Shown one piece after another: positions 8,119 to 16,363 of a stretch of 64,000 nucleotides of DNA (position 1 is its first letter; each line of letters begins with the position of its first letter). The DNA is from DASUPK01 sp963797265. GTDB lineage: Bacteria; Actinomycetota; Thermoleophilia; Solirubrobacterales; 70-9. The notes under the pieces were generated by a model. That model saw only the letters and a list, made by a program, of their open reading frames with translations, did no database searches and had not been told where the DNA came from. Location: assembly GCA_963797265.1 (NCBI GenBank), contig CAWCOY010000002.1, positions 744,001-808,000 of the forward strand, read 5' to 3'. The position numbers and the translations under genes were made by a program.

Positions 8119-8579
8119 ATGTCCCAGGAGAACGTCGAGCTGGTACGCCGAGCCATGGAGGAGTTCAACCGGGGCGGGGCGGCTGCGGTCATCAACGGCG
8201 GATTCCTGTCGCCTGAGGTCGTGTTCGATGGCAGCCGATCCGGCATCCCCGGAGTCGGCGTCATTCGGGGCCAGGACGAAGGCGTGAGGTCGAGTAGATG
8301 ACCACGGCGTCGAAGCGGCGACCTGTCAGGGCCTACTTCGAAGAGGATTGGTTGACCGCCTTCCCCTTCGAAGAATGGGAGATGCAGATTGAGGAGCCGA
8401 TCGACCATGGGGATCAGGTGATCTTCACTTCCCGCCAGCAGGGTCGGGGAGCGAGCAGCGGGGCGGCTACTGCGCTCGAACTCGGGAACATCTTCACGCT
8501 CCGCAACGGAGAGATCGTGCGGATGGAGATTTACGGTCGACCCGAAGACGCCCTGGAAGCCGCCGGGCTGTCGGGGTAG
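8119..8579 (+). pseudogene. SnoaL-like gene split by a short insertion, array 2 gene 1
   Basis: The N-terminal half (MSQENVELVRRAMEEFNRGG ... GVIRGQDEG) stops at 8301. The C-terminal half (VRAYFEEDWL ... EDALEAAGLSG) continues in another frame to 8579. Between them lie about 37 extra bases that no relative has. An ATG at 8298 overlaps the stop and could restart translation of the second half, but that half lacks the N-terminal helix. Confidence 0.7.
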
Positions 8580-8582
8580 GCG

Positions 8583-8990
8583 ATGTCGCAGGAGAACGTC
8601 GAGGCTTTCAAACGCGGAATTGCTGCGTGGAACCGTGAGGACATCGATGCGACGCTGGAGGTCTTCGACCCCGAGGTGGAGTGGCGGCCCGCGGTCCCAA
8701 GGTTGCTCGGCGGAGGCACAGCCGTCTACCGTGGCCGCCACGACGTAAGGGAGTGGTTACAGGAACTTGACGAGACCATCGCTGAGCTCCGGATCGAGAT
8801 CTCCGAGATCCGGGACCTGGGCGAGCGAGTTCTGGCAGTCGGTCAGCTTCGCAGGCACGGCAGGGAGAGCGGCGCCGAGGTCGAGTCGCCGATCGGCTAC
8901 GTGGTCGAGTTCAAGAACGGCAAGGTGATTCGGATTGACGATTACCTGGAGCCCAAAGAGGCGCTCGAAGCCGCCGGGCTGTCGGGGTAG
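8583..8990 (+). CDS. SnoaL-like (NTF2-fold) protein, array 2 gene 2
   Basis: 135 residues. 'MSQENVEAFKRGIAAWNRED', 'VFDPEVEWRP', 'VYRGRHDVREWLQELDE' and 'DYLEPKEALEAAGLSG' are standard family landmarks. It closely resembles the gene at 42655 (both AFKRG, EVEW, GREMEL-type middle, EPKEALEA / DPKEALEA), so these two are probably recent duplicates in different arrays. The start follows the preceding stop by GCG only. Confidence 0.85.
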   Translation: MSQENVEAFKRGIAAWNREDIDATLEVFDPEVEWRPAVPRLLGGGTAVYRGRHDVREWLQELDETIAELRIEISEIRDLGERVLAVGQLRRHGRESGAEVESPIGYVVEFKNGKVIRIDDYLEPKEALEAAGLSG

Positions 8991-9055
8991 TGCTTTGGAC
9001 GAGAAGCGGCGCTCTGCATGGAACGCAGCAGCTTTGGCGAGATACTGGGTGGGCG
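8991..9055 (+). promoter_or_regulatory. Hairpin repeat plus SnoaL start module
   Basis: A degenerate hairpin (TGCTTTGGACGAGAAGCGG) directly follows the stop at 8990. A second partial hairpin follows, then GCGAGATACTGGGTGGGCG immediately before the ATG at 9056. This is an internal promoter that splits array 2 into two transcription units. Confidence 0.5.
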
Positions 9056-9454
9056 ATGTCGGAGGAGAACGTCGAGATCGTCGGGAGGGCGATCGACACG
9101 ATCAGCGCACGCCAGGTCCCGGAGGACCTGATCGCTCCGGACGTCCAGCTGCAGAACGCCAGGAGCGCTGTCTCGGACAACCTCTACGTTGGCTACGACG
9201 GCCTTCGGAAATGGCAGGAGGACTTCTTTGGGGTCATGGACAAGGAAGCTCGCCTGGAGGTCGATGAGGTCATCGCGTTCGGCGAGGACTGCGTAGTCAT
9301 GGCGCTTCGCCTGGCCGGCCAAGGCGCGAAGTCCGGCGCGCCCCTCGAGCTGCGCTGGCACTCGGTCTTCTGGCTTCGCGAGGGCAGGATCACCCGCTCG
9401 AGTGGCTATGGGAGCCGTCGCGAGGCCTTCGAAGCCGCGGGGCTGTCGGAGTAG
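9056..9454 (+). CDS. SnoaL-like (NTF2-fold) protein, array 2 gene 3
   Basis: 132 residues. It starts MSEENVEIVGRAIDTISARQ and has 'LIAPDVQLQNARSAV' where relatives have a Trp or Tyr-rich strand. It ends REAFEAAGLSE. The usual EW motif after the first DP/DV is missing, so ligand contacts probably differ from the neighbours. First gene behind the internal start module, and followed by two more genes with 3-nt spacers. Confidence 0.85.
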   Translation: MSEENVEIVGRAIDTISARQVPEDLIAPDVQLQNARSAVSDNLYVGYDGLRKWQEDFFGVMDKEARLEVDEVIAFGEDCVVMALRLAGQGAKSGAPLELRWHSVFWLREGRITRSSGYGSRREAFEAAGLSE

Positions 9455-9457
9455 GCG

Positions 9458-9853
9458 ATGTCGGAGGAGAACGTGGAGGTCGTGCGCCGCGCGTATGAGG
9501 TGTGGAACACCGTGGACATGGACGCCCTCCGCGAGCTGTACGACCCGGGCATCATCTGGCGCGGCCCCGAGGGTTGGCCTGAACCGGGGCCCTATGCGGG
9601 TCGCGAGGCGGTCATGGGCCAGGTGGAGCAGATGCGCGAGACCTGGGACACCGACAGCTTTGAGCTGATCAGCGAATTGATCGACGTTGGAGACCGGGTT
9701 GCCGTGAGGTTCATCTGGCGGGGCGCGGGCCACGGTCCGGAGGCGAACATCGAGGCGACGGGCGTCTACACGGTGCGCAAGGGCAGGATCATCGGGATCG
9801 AGTTCTTCTGGGACCACGCAGAGGCCCTCGCAACCCTGGGGCTGTCGGAGTAG
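9458..9853 (+). CDS. SnoaL-like (NTF2-fold) protein, array 2 gene 4
   Basis: 131 residues: 'MSEENVEVVRRAYEVWNTVD', 'LYDPGIIWRGPEGWPEPGPYAGREAVMGQ', then 'ATGVYTVRKGRI'. The WPEPGPY segment is shared with the broken gene at 45287, which identifies that one as a close paralogue. The C-terminus reads EALATLGLSE rather than EALEAAGLSE, a rare change in the conserved tail. Confidence 0.85.
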   Translation: MSEENVEVVRRAYEVWNTVDMDALRELYDPGIIWRGPEGWPEPGPYAGREAVMGQVEQMRETWDTDSFELISELIDVGDRVAVRFIWRGAGHGPEANIEATGVYTVRKGRIIGIEFFWDHAEALATLGLSE

Positions 9854-9856
9854 GCG

Positions 9857-10252
9857 ATGTCGGAGGAGAACGTGAAGACCCTTCGACTCTTCTACGAGGC
9901 CGATCCCGACGGGGAGGACATCCTGCAGTACCTGGACCCGGCGGTTGAGCTCTATCCCGGCATCAGGACACCCGATCAGGACACGCGATATGTCGGTCAC
10001 GACGGGTGGAAGAAGTTCATGCTCGACGCCATCGGGCTCTGGGAAGCGGTGGATATCGAGCCCAGCGAGCGGCTCGAGGCCACCGAGAACCGGATCCTTT
10101 CCATTGACAACTGGCTCTTTCGCGGGAGGGACGGCATTGAGATCGAGCGGGAGCTGCCGACCCTCTTCACCTTTCGCGACGGCCTCATAGTCCGCGTCGA
10201 CGGCTTCACCGACAGGGCTGAGGCCCTCAAAGCCGCCGGGCTGTCGGAGTAG
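9857..10252 (+). CDS. SnoaL-like (NTF2-fold) protein, array 2 gene 5
   Basis: 131 residues. It has a shortened N-terminal helix region (MSEENVKTLRLFYEADPDGED), 'LDPAVELYPGI', 'YVGHDGWKKFMLDAIGLW' and 'AEALKAAGLSE'. Last gene of the array: its stop is followed at once by a CTGCTTT-type hairpin instead of the GCG-ATG junction. Confidence 0.85.
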   Translation: MSEENVKTLRLFYEADPDGEDILQYLDPAVELYPGIRTPDQDTRYVGHDGWKKFMLDAIGLWEAVDIEPSERLEATENRILSIDNWLFRGRDGIEIERELPTLFTFRDGLIVRVDGFTDRAEALKAAGLSE

Positions 10253-10867
10253 TGCTTTGGACGAAAAGCGGCGGTCCTGCTTTGTATGGAGGGTGTCGCA
10301 CAAACGCCGCGAGCGAGAGGGACCCCTACGCTCGCTGAGGCGGTTCCTGCGGCGGGCAGGGGATCGACCAGGTCCACGAGTAGGCACCGGATGAACCACG
10401 AGTCATCCCATTTCTAAAGAGGCTTGACACAAGCTCTCACGGCCTCACTTTGGGTTTGTGCAACAGGCTCTATGGAAAGCAGCACTCCCGGGCGGGTTAG
10501 GGTGGAAGCGACCATGAATGCCGGCGCGCCAAGCGACCTTTGGCATCTCAGCGCTACACAGAGCTGGCCGAAGCGGTTCGAACCAGGCAGGCTCGAGCCA
10601 AGAGGTCGTCGAGGCCCGAGCGCGAGCCCACATAGGAGTCCGAACGCCGAGGGGAGAAGGATGGCCTCAAAGAAGCGCCGGTCCGGCGACATCTCCGCCC
10701 ATCGGAGCACGACATACCTCATTCGCCCGGGAGCTTTATGACCGATCCGTGTAACGCCGCCGGCTAGAGTGGGACTGCGAGCGGGCTACTCCATACCGAG
10801 TAGCCGGGAGACTGGTCTCCGGGCCGACGCTGCTTGGTCGGCCTCGCACCCTTACAGGAGGTTGGAA
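10253..10867. other. Intergenic stretch with degenerate hairpin repeats
   Basis: Holds TGCTTTGGACGAAAAGCGG at 10253-10271, a variant CTTTGTATGGAGGGTGTCG at about 10278, and a poor copy near 10469. A TTGACA at 10423-10428 could be a -35 but no convincing -10 follows. AGGAGG at 10857-10862 serves the next gene. No supported gene seen. Confidence 0.5.
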
Positions 10868-12052
10868 ATGAACAAGTTTCGCTTCGGGCTCTTGGTCGGC
10901 CTAGCGTCGGCCTGCGTGGCACTGATTAGCGGCGCTGCCTCGGCCTCGGCTGCGTCGGGCGTAGTGGGGCATGTATACGTAAACGACAACACGGGCGGGG
11001 TGAACACGATCGGCAGCTTCGACCGCCACGCCGATGGGACGCTGACGCCGACGCCTGGTTCCCCGTTCAAGGCCGGTGGGGTCGGCACCGGCAAGGGGCT
11101 GGCTTCGCAGGGGTCGTTGCAACAAAGCAGCGACGGCCGCTACCTGTTGGCCGTCGATGCGGGCAGTAACCAGGTCTCGGTACTGCGGATCAAGTCCGGC
11201 GGCACCTTGAAGCGAGTCGGCCGCCCTGTCTCCTCGAACGGCGTCAACCCGGTCAGCATTGCTGTGGACGGCCAGCTCGTCTACGTCGCCAATGCAGGCA
11301 CCGCCACCAGCACCGGCGGAACCAACTACACCGGCTTCACGCTCAACCGTGGCGGCCACCTACGACCGCTGGCCGGCTCGACCGTCACGCTCCCAGACGC
11401 ATCCCAACCGGGTGATGTGCTCTTCAGCCCGGACGGCAAAAAGCTCGTGGGGACCCGCGTGGAGACGTCGCTGATCGACAGCTTCACCGTCGACGGCCAC
11501 GGGCGGCTCAGCGCCGCTCCCGGCTCGCCGTTCACGGCGCAAGGGTTGGGTCCGTTCGGCAGCGAGTTCCGCCCCACCAACGCGGCGCAGCTCTATGTCT
11601 CCAACGCGCACGACGGGACGAACGCGGGCACCGTATCCGCCTTCGCCGTGGGCGCCAACGGCGCTCTCAGCTCGATCGGCACCTCGCCATTCCCGGACAG
11701 TCAGACCGCACCCTGCTGGGTCGAGATCAGCCATGACGGTCAAGACCTCTTTGCCGTCAACACGGCCTCGAAGTCGATCTCGAGCTACTCGATCGCAGCG
11801 GACGGCTCGCTGACCCTGCTCCAGAGCACGCCCGTGAATGCGGCGGGCACTCCCGAGGACGCCCGCCTCTCCCCCGACGGCGGCACCCTCTACGTGGTTG
11901 ACCCGACAGCCGACCACGTCAGTGGATTCACGGTCGACGGTGGCACGCTCGCCGAGCTGGCGAGCTCGCCCACGGCCGCTCCGGTCGGGGCCTCCCCCGC
12001 CGGCATCGTGGTTACCGCCGGTTCATTGCGAGGCAACTCGCACCACCACTAA
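10868..12052 (+). CDS. Secreted lactonase-type beta-propeller protein
   Basis: Start chosen at the ATG six bases after AGGAGG. 394 residues with a signal peptide (MNKFRFGLLVGLASACVALI ... ASA). The mature part is built of repeats with the pattern 'FSPDGKKLV', 'ISHDGQDLFAVN', 'LSPDGGTLYVV', typical of seven-bladed YncE/6-phosphogluconolactonase-like propellers. Repeated 'xPGSPF' turns mark blade edges. No catalytic assignment is possible; many such proteins are extracellular binding scaffolds. A perfect hairpin follows the stop. Confidence 0.75.
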   Translation: MNKFRFGLLVGLASACVALISGAASASAASGVVGHVYVNDNTGGVNTIGSFDRHADGTLTPTPGSPFKAGGVGTGKGLASQGSLQQSSDGRYLLAVDAGSNQVSVLRIKSGGTLKRVGRPVSSNGVNPVSIAVDGQLVYVANAGTATSTGGTNYTGFTLNRGGHLRPLAGSTVTLPDASQPGDVLFSPDGKKLVGTRVETSLIDSFTVDGHGRLSAAPGSPFTAQGLGPFGSEFRPTNAAQLYVSNAHDGTNAGTVSAFAVGANGALSSIGTSPFPDSQTAPCWVEISHDGQDLFAVNTASKSISSYSIAADGSLTLLQSTPVNAAGTPEDARLSPDGGTLYVVDPTADHVSGFTVDGGTLAELASSPTAAPVGASPAGIVVTAGSLRGNSHHH

Positions 12053-12077
12053 GCGGTCGCTCCGGGAAACAGAAAGT

Positions 12078-12117
12078 GGAATGCCCTGCAGCCCATCACG
12101 GGAATGCAGGGCATTCC
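12078..12117 (+). terminator. Hairpin after the beta-propeller gene
   Basis: Perfect 13-bp inverted repeat (GGAATGCCCTGCA and its complement) with a 14-nt loop, 25 bp after the stop. No T-run follows, so factor-assisted or bidirectional termination is likely. Confidence 0.65.
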
Positions 12118-12124
12118 GCTGAGC

Positions 12125-12166
12125 GCGCCCGACAGGATTCGAAACTGTGACCTTCGGTTTCGTAGC
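12125..12166 (-). repeat. tRNA-Arg(ACG) 3'-half scar
   Basis: On the minus strand it reads CTACGAA (anticodon loop), AAGGTCA, a T-loop altered to TTTCGAA, and TCGGGCGC. The 5' half is absent, so this is no functional tRNA. It is the piece that tRNA-targeting integrases usually carry. Confidence 0.65.
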
Positions 12167-12269
12167 TCGACCGTTGGTCTTGTCATCGAAGGCGGTTACG
12201 TGCCGCGACCACGACCGCTGCTTTGCATGGAGGGTGTCGCGCAAAGTCACTCGGCGCCAGCGACCGAAT

Positions 12270-12289
12270 AGCGGTTCCGCGGAACCGCT
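12270..12289. repeat. Perfect 20-bp palindrome beside transposase remnant
   Basis: AGCGGTTCCGCGGAACCGCT is fully self-complementary. It sits 18 bp beyond the end of the transposase frame and could be a terminator or part of the insertion-sequence end. Confidence 0.4.
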
Positions 12290-12307
12290 GGTGGTGGATC
12301 CGGGCTT

Positions 12308-12931
12308 TCAGGCCCGTGCCGGGGCCAAACCCCTGCGGTAGAGCTTCAACAGGTTGTGGGTGGCGGTGACGAGGCGCCATTCGGCCCTGCAGCTGGCTGA
12401 GCCTCGGCGCGAGAAGCGCCCCGCTCGCAGGTTGTTCTTGATCTGGGCGAAGACCGGCTCGACCATCTGCTGGCGGCGCCGGTAGAGCGCCGCCCCCTCG
12501 GGCCGGGCTAAGCGCTCACGCATCCGCTGGTAGCGGCCGCCCCGCCTGATCCTGCTCGGCGCCCTGCGGGTGTCGGCGTCCGGCGGGACCAGAACCTCGA
12601 TCCCCTTCGCCTCGAGCGCCGCGATCTGAGCTGCGTTCCAGTAGCCGGCGTCGGCGAGGGCGATCTCTGGCTTCTCTTCGATCCCTGCCCTCTCGAGTTC
12701 CTGCTCGGCGGCCTCCGTCATCGGGTGAAGCCGCCCGCGCTCGTTGCCTCCGGCGATCACCTCGGCGAAGTAGCCGTCGTTATCGACGAATGCGGACTGC
12801 CAGGTGTGTTCCCGGAACTGCACCAGTCGCCGTCGCTGCGGAAAGAAGATGTCTGCGAGCAAGCGCCGGAAGATCTCGCGGCGAGCCGCTGAACCTTTCT
12901 CGCATATCAAGCCTCCGACGAGCTCGGTCAT
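12308..12931 (-). pseudogene. IS1182-like transposase, C-terminal remnant
   Basis: The 207-codon frame has the C-terminal half of a DDE transposase: 'ALADAGYWNAAQIAALEAKGIEVLVPP', 'QQMVEPVFAQIK' with the final acidic residue, then 'RGSASCRAEWRLVTATHNLLKL'. The first 45 residues do not fit the family and the N-terminal DNA-binding region and first Asp region are missing. No clear terminal inverted repeats were found around it. A decayed insertion sequence. Confidence 0.7.
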
Positions 12932-13073
12932 GCAGCCGACTGTACTCGGACCGGAGGACTCCTCCGAGGGGCCGTCTGAGCGGTACCCCGGGCGGGACCG
13001 CCACCCCAAATCCTCCAGAGAAACCGCTGGTCTTCAGAGGCAGAGACCGTTCCCTGCAGCGGCTATCGGAAAG

Positions 13074-13117
13074 TCGGGGCGACTGGATTTGAACCAGCGA
13101 CCTTTCGGCCCCCAGGC
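13074..13117 (-). repeat. tRNA-Pro(GGG) 3'-half scar
   Basis: On the minus strand: CCTGGGGGCC anticodon region, AAGGTCGCTGGTTCAAATCC T-arm, AGTCGCCCCGA acceptor end. The 5' half is missing. A shorter piece with the same TCGGGGCGACTGG end lies at 19488. Confidence 0.6.
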
Positions 13118-13320
13118 GAGCGGCAATCTCTGTCTATGTGGCCCGGAGCGTCCGCCGCGTCCTATGTGTCCAGGGCCGTGGACGATCTGGACAGATAGGA
13201 CGGTGAATCGGGTACCAAAGCGGTACTACGCGCAGTTGCACACCGGAGCCCGATTCGTTTCTCGCCAAGGCCCAACTGCGGATCCGCGAGACCGTGCGGC
13301 ATCCGGGCTAAGCCGGACCG

Positions 13321-13340
13321 CTGCTTCTCGTCCGAAGCAG
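13321..13340. repeat. CTGCTTT-type hairpin repeat, perfect copy
   Basis: CTGCTTCTCGTCCGAAGCAG: 7-bp perfect arms around TCGTCC, the reverse complement of the GGACGA loop found in plus-strand copies. Confidence 0.65.
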
Positions 13341-13519
13341 TAGTCCGCTTTGCCTGGAAGGGCACACGAACCGCCTCGGCATGTCGCGCTAGCCGCCGGG
13401 AACGTTGCGTCGGTATCCCTGATCATCCGCTGCTTCCAGGCGCTCGATCCGAGCGACGATCATCAAGAGCGTGGGGTCCCGAGCGGAAGAGCGGCCTTCG
13501 ATCTGGGGCAGAGCGCTGG

Positions 13520-14230
13520 CTACGGGGTAGACCTGAGTCTCTCGCAGTGGCGGGCGGTGTCACGTCCGCCGCCGCCTGTGCAGACGTCGCGACCCTGGGA
13601 TCCGTCCATCCCATCGTTTCCACCCTGGCCGAACAGGTGGTCACCCCCTGGACCGCCGATCAGGTTGTCGAAGCCGCCGCCGCCCTTGATGAGGTCCTGA
13701 CCCTTCGAGCCGAATATCCGATCGCGGCCGGCATCTCCGTACGCGATGTCGTCGCCGCGGCCAGCGCGGATGGTGTCGTTGCCTTTGTCCCCCGAGATCA
13801 CCTCCTCTGCGAGGGATCCCTCGAGGGTGTCATTGCCCCGGCCCCCAGAGAGGCCGATCTTTGCGTCGACCCCGACCGAGTCACTGACGACGATGTCGTC
13901 GTTCCCCCCGCCTGCGCCGACGCCGATCCCCCGTTCCTCGGTGATCGGGCAGAGTGCCGTATGGCCGCCCGACCCGCTCCGGATGACACATGGAGCCGAT
14001 GCCACGATCACCGCATTCCCCGCGTCGACCTCTCTGCAGGGCGAGCCTCCCGGGCACTGAGGGTCGGCCAGATTCGCCAGCCGGATGGAGTTGTCGGAGG
14101 CGTCCCCGTTCACCTGGACTCCGAACTGGTCCACGCTGACCGAGACGTGGCTAGCGGCCTGGGCCGCCGGAGCGAGGCCCAGAAGCCCGAGCGCCAGGAT
14201 GGTGACAGCCGCGATGATCTGCTTACTCAT
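13520..14230 (-). CDS. Secreted RTX-type calcium-binding repeat protein
   Basis: 236 residues with a signal peptide (MSKQIIAAVTILALGLLGLA ... AQA). From about residue 100 the sequence consists of nonapeptide repeats of the GGxGxDxxx type (GGGNDDIVV, GGRGNDTLEG, GDKGNDTIRAGRGDDIAYG, GGPGGDHLFGQGGNDGMDG). These form a calcium-filled parallel beta roll. The C-terminus has paired Cys (RDVCTGGGGRDTARHC). No catalytic domain accompanies the repeats. A 6-bp gap separates it from the next minus-strand gene, so the two are probably co-transcribed. Confidence 0.85.
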   Translation of the reverse strand: MSKQIIAAVTILALGLLGLAPAAQAASHVSVSVDQFGVQVNGDASDNSIRLANLADPQCPGGSPCREVDAGNAVIVASAPCVIRSGSGGHTALCPITEERGIGVGAGGGNDDIVVSDSVGVDAKIGLSGGRGNDTLEGSLAEEVISGDKGNDTIRAGRGDDIAYGDAGRDRIFGSKGQDLIKGGGGFDNLIGGPGGDHLFGQGGNDGMDGSQGRDVCTGGGGRDTARHCERLRSTP

Positions 14231-14236
14231 CTCCCC

Positions 14237-14578
14237 TCATCCCTCGAGCGAGAACTTGACGACCTGATCGCGCCGGCTGCAGGTGAAGGGGGTCAAGTTG
14301 CCGCCCTCCCCGGCCACACAGGAGAACCCCTTCGGCGTCCGGTCTCCGTTCCGCAGTCCGAACGCGACCTGCCGAGCGAGCTGGCACTTTGCGTGGCTGG
14401 CCTTGAGGCGAAAGATGCTCTGGTTCTCGAGCTTCTGGCTAGCGCAACTGTGGAAGCCGGCCGCGGCGGCGGGCCTGGCACCGAAGGACAACCAGAGGGC
14501 AACGGTCACAAGCAGGGCGCCGGCTCCCAAGAAGCACACAGAGATGCGAAGCCGCGGCGCCGAATGTGAGCGAGACAC
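14237..14578 (-). CDS. Small secreted or membrane-anchored protein
   Basis: 113 residues with an N-terminal hydrophobic segment (about residues 12-38, ISVCFLGAGALLVTVALWLSF) and an AAAA cleavage-like end. The mature part has four Cys (SCAS, AKCQ, FSCV, FTCS), a pattern fitting two disulfides in a small extracellular domain. No family recognised. It lies upstream of the RTX gene in the same unit. Confidence 0.6.
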   Translation of the reverse strand: MSRSHSAPRLRISVCFLGAGALLVTVALWLSFGARPAAAAGFHSCASQKLENQSIFRLKASHAKCQLARQVAFGLRNGDRTPKGFSCVAGEGGNLTPFTCSRRDQVVKFSLEG

Positions 14579-14788
14579 AGCCCTCCTTTCCTCGGCGCAA
14601 CCCTAACCGCGGCGCTGGCGGCCGGTCAAGGCCCGCTGTGCCGCTAGAGACGCTCAGGAGCCGCTCAGTCGCTGCGGCCATCCGGGGCGTACCGGGGAGG
14701 GCCGGTGTGGGACTCACGAGGGAGTGCAGCCGGGCTATGACCAGCCAGCGGGTCGGGTACCTGCATGGGCGCCCCCACCAAAGAACTA

Positions 14789-14808
14789 CTGCTTTTCGTC
14801 CTAAGCAG
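14789..14808. repeat. CTGCTTT-type hairpin repeat
   Basis: CTGCTTTTCGTCCTAAGCAG in the intergenic region before the 14847 gene end. Confidence 0.55.
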
Positions 14809-14846
14809 CTATCAGCGGGCCAAGCGGCCCTTGGAGGCCTTAGCGA

Positions 14847-15164
14847 TCAAAGGACGTGCCCCAGGACGAGCATCCCCCGACTCGAGACCAGATGCCCCAG
14901 ATCGTCCTCCAGGTGCTGGATCAGCTCGGTCTCCTGTTCCTGCCAGCGCTCGATTTCGACGAGTTCTGCGATCAGGACGTAATCGGCAGCTCCAATCGAC
15001 TGTCCGGGCAAGTCAAGCGGCCGCGTCAGGCGCCACTCCGACACCGTGTCTAGCGACCCGCGGACTATGTCCCGATCACCCGCCATCAGGCGCTCAAAGT
15101 CCGCTGCCAGCTCCGGCGAGCGCAGGGAAAACCACACGACAAGGGTCCCGGCAGAAGTCGTCAC
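14847..15164 (-). CDS. Hypothetical small protein
   Basis: 105 residues. The pattern of a first strand (LVVWFSLR), a helix (PELAADFERLMAGDR), then 'SEWRLTRPL', 'ADYVLIAELVEIERWQEQETELIQHLEDDLGHL' and a final strand suggests a ferredoxin-like alpha/beta fold such as dimeric alpha-beta barrel proteins. That is a reading of the secondary structure, not a family match. It is free-standing, flanked on both sides by hairpin repeats (14789 and 15191). Confidence 0.5.
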   Translation of the reverse strand: MTTSAGTLVVWFSLRSPELAADFERLMAGDRDIVRGSLDTVSEWRLTRPLDLPGQSIGAADYVLIAELVEIERWQEQETELIQHLEDDLGHLVSSRGMLVLGHVL

Positions 15165-15190
15165 GCCTCCCAGTATGCCGCCGAAGACCG

Positions 15191-15210
15191 CTGCTTCCCA
15201 TGCAAAGCAG
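15191..15210. repeat. CTGCTTT-type hairpin repeat
   Basis: CTGCTTCCCATGCAAAGCAG between the 14847 gene and the ZIP transporter end. Confidence 0.55.
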
Positions 15211-15260
15211 CAGTCCAGACCGCCAATTCATCGCCGCCGGCGTCGAGAACCAGCTTTCCC

Positions 15261-16007
15261 CTACTCGAGGGTCGAGAGGAGGTAGGCGAGGGCGAAGCCG
15301 AGGACCGTGGCTAGGCCGACTGCCAGGCCGCCTTCCTTCCGGGCCTCGGGGATCATCACGTCGACGAGCATGGTGAGCACGGACCCTCCGGCGAAGGCCT
15401 CGATCAGAGCCACCGTGTTGTCGCTCGCGCCTTGGAGCAGCCCATACCCCAAGGCCGCGGCGCCGCCGGAGACGAGGACGACCACCGTCCAGATCAGCAG
15501 GATGTGTCGCGTCGCGATCCTCTCCTTGTGCATCCCGGACGAGGACGCGATCGCTTCGGGGAGGTTGGAGATGAAGACGGCGGCAAGCACGGCGACGCTG
15601 ACGCCCGCTCCTGCCAGGAGGCTGATGCCGATCACCGCCGACTCCGGAATGCCGTCGAGCACCGCGCCGAGCAGGAGGGCGGACGCCGCGTCGGCGCCCT
15701 GTGGGGGCGAGTCCTGCCGGCGCTTGTGAGGGCTCATTCGGTCTTCCGCTCCTCGCCTTCCGACCGCCTGGTCCCCGGCGAAATAGGCGAGCGCGCCGAC
15801 CGCGAGGCCGAGCGCGACGGCGTCGGCGCCTCCCAGGTTGTAAGCGTCCTCGGTGAGCTCGAAGGCGACGGCGCTGAACAGGGTGCCGGCGCCGAAGCCC
15901 AGGATCAGCCCGAGCGCCTGATGTGGGATCGCGCGCGCTGTGCCGATCAGCGCGCCGATCAGCAACGAGGAGGCGCCAAGCAAGCCCCATCCGGCGGCCT
16001 CGAGCAT
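15261..16007 (-). CDS. ZIP-family metal transporter
   Basis: 248 residues with about eight membrane spans. The metal-path helices read 'LLLGAVLDGIPESAVIGISL' and 'AAVFISNLPEAIASSSGM', the positions of the HxxPEG motifs of ZIP transporters, here in the DGIPE/SNLPE form. A charged cytoplasmic loop (RRGAEDRMSPHKRRQDSPPQ) separates spans 3 and 4, as usual for the family. It should move zinc or other divalent cations into the cytoplasm. It is a single gene with no metal regulator nearby. Confidence 0.8.
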   Translation of the reverse strand: MLEAAGWGLLGASSLLIGALIGTARAIPHQALGLILGFGAGTLFSAVAFELTEDAYNLGGADAVALGLAVGALAYFAGDQAVGRRGAEDRMSPHKRRQDSPPQGADAASALLLGAVLDGIPESAVIGISLLAGAGVSVAVLAAVFISNLPEAIASSSGMHKERIATRHILLIWTVVVLVSGGAAALGYGLLQGASDNTVALIEAFAGGSVLTMLVDVMIPEARKEGGLAVGLATVLGFALAYLLSTLE

Positions 16008-16363
16008 GTCAGGACGCTATCGGGCGGCGCTCAGGTCTATCGCGGACGCCCCGTCCAACGCATAAGGATGTGATTTCCAAAGGTGCCGCTTATCGTCCAA
16101 AGCAGAACTATTCGCTTCGCGGCTCGACGGCCTGAGCGTTGCTCCCTTCGCGCGGAAGGGCAGCGAGAGTTCTAGCTTGGCTAATGCCTCCTCCGCATGG
16201 TGAGCGGCTATAGGGGCAGCCTGTTCGCCGCCTCCGGCACTTCCGGCGCGCCTTTGTGGAGGGCTTCTTCTTCCTCGAGGTCCAGGTCGGCTCGGGAGGC
16301 AGGATCTGGCCCAGGTGTCTTAGTGCAGTCCTGAACCCCTGGTCGCCGGGTAGAAAGGACTGG
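16008..16363. other. Intergenic region with one hairpin repeat
   Basis: The hairpin CCGCTTATCGTCCAAAGCAG lies at 16086-16105. AGAAAGGA about 8 nt before 16364 is the ribosome site that decides the YihY start. No gene supported. Confidence 0.45.

Larger units (their letters stand above)
12932..13519. other. Intergenic scar region
   Basis: No supported gene. It contains the tRNA-Pro scar at 13074. At about 13246-13310 there is a diverged copy of the composite SnoaL leader (CCCGATTCGTTTCTCGCC, GGATCCGCGAGACC). A perfect hairpin repeat follows at 13321. No SnoaL gene follows, so this looks like a leader that lost its gene. Confidence 0.5.

Noticed and set aside
6185..10252. Integron gene-cassette array
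   Set aside because: No integron integrase and no attC-like imperfect palindrome between genes; spacers are only 3 nt. The similarity is in organisation only.
10414..10741. Overlapping open frames on both strands in this interval
   Set aside because: No ribosome site, no family-like sequence and low-complexity Arg/Ser/Pro composition typical of GC-rich shadow frames.
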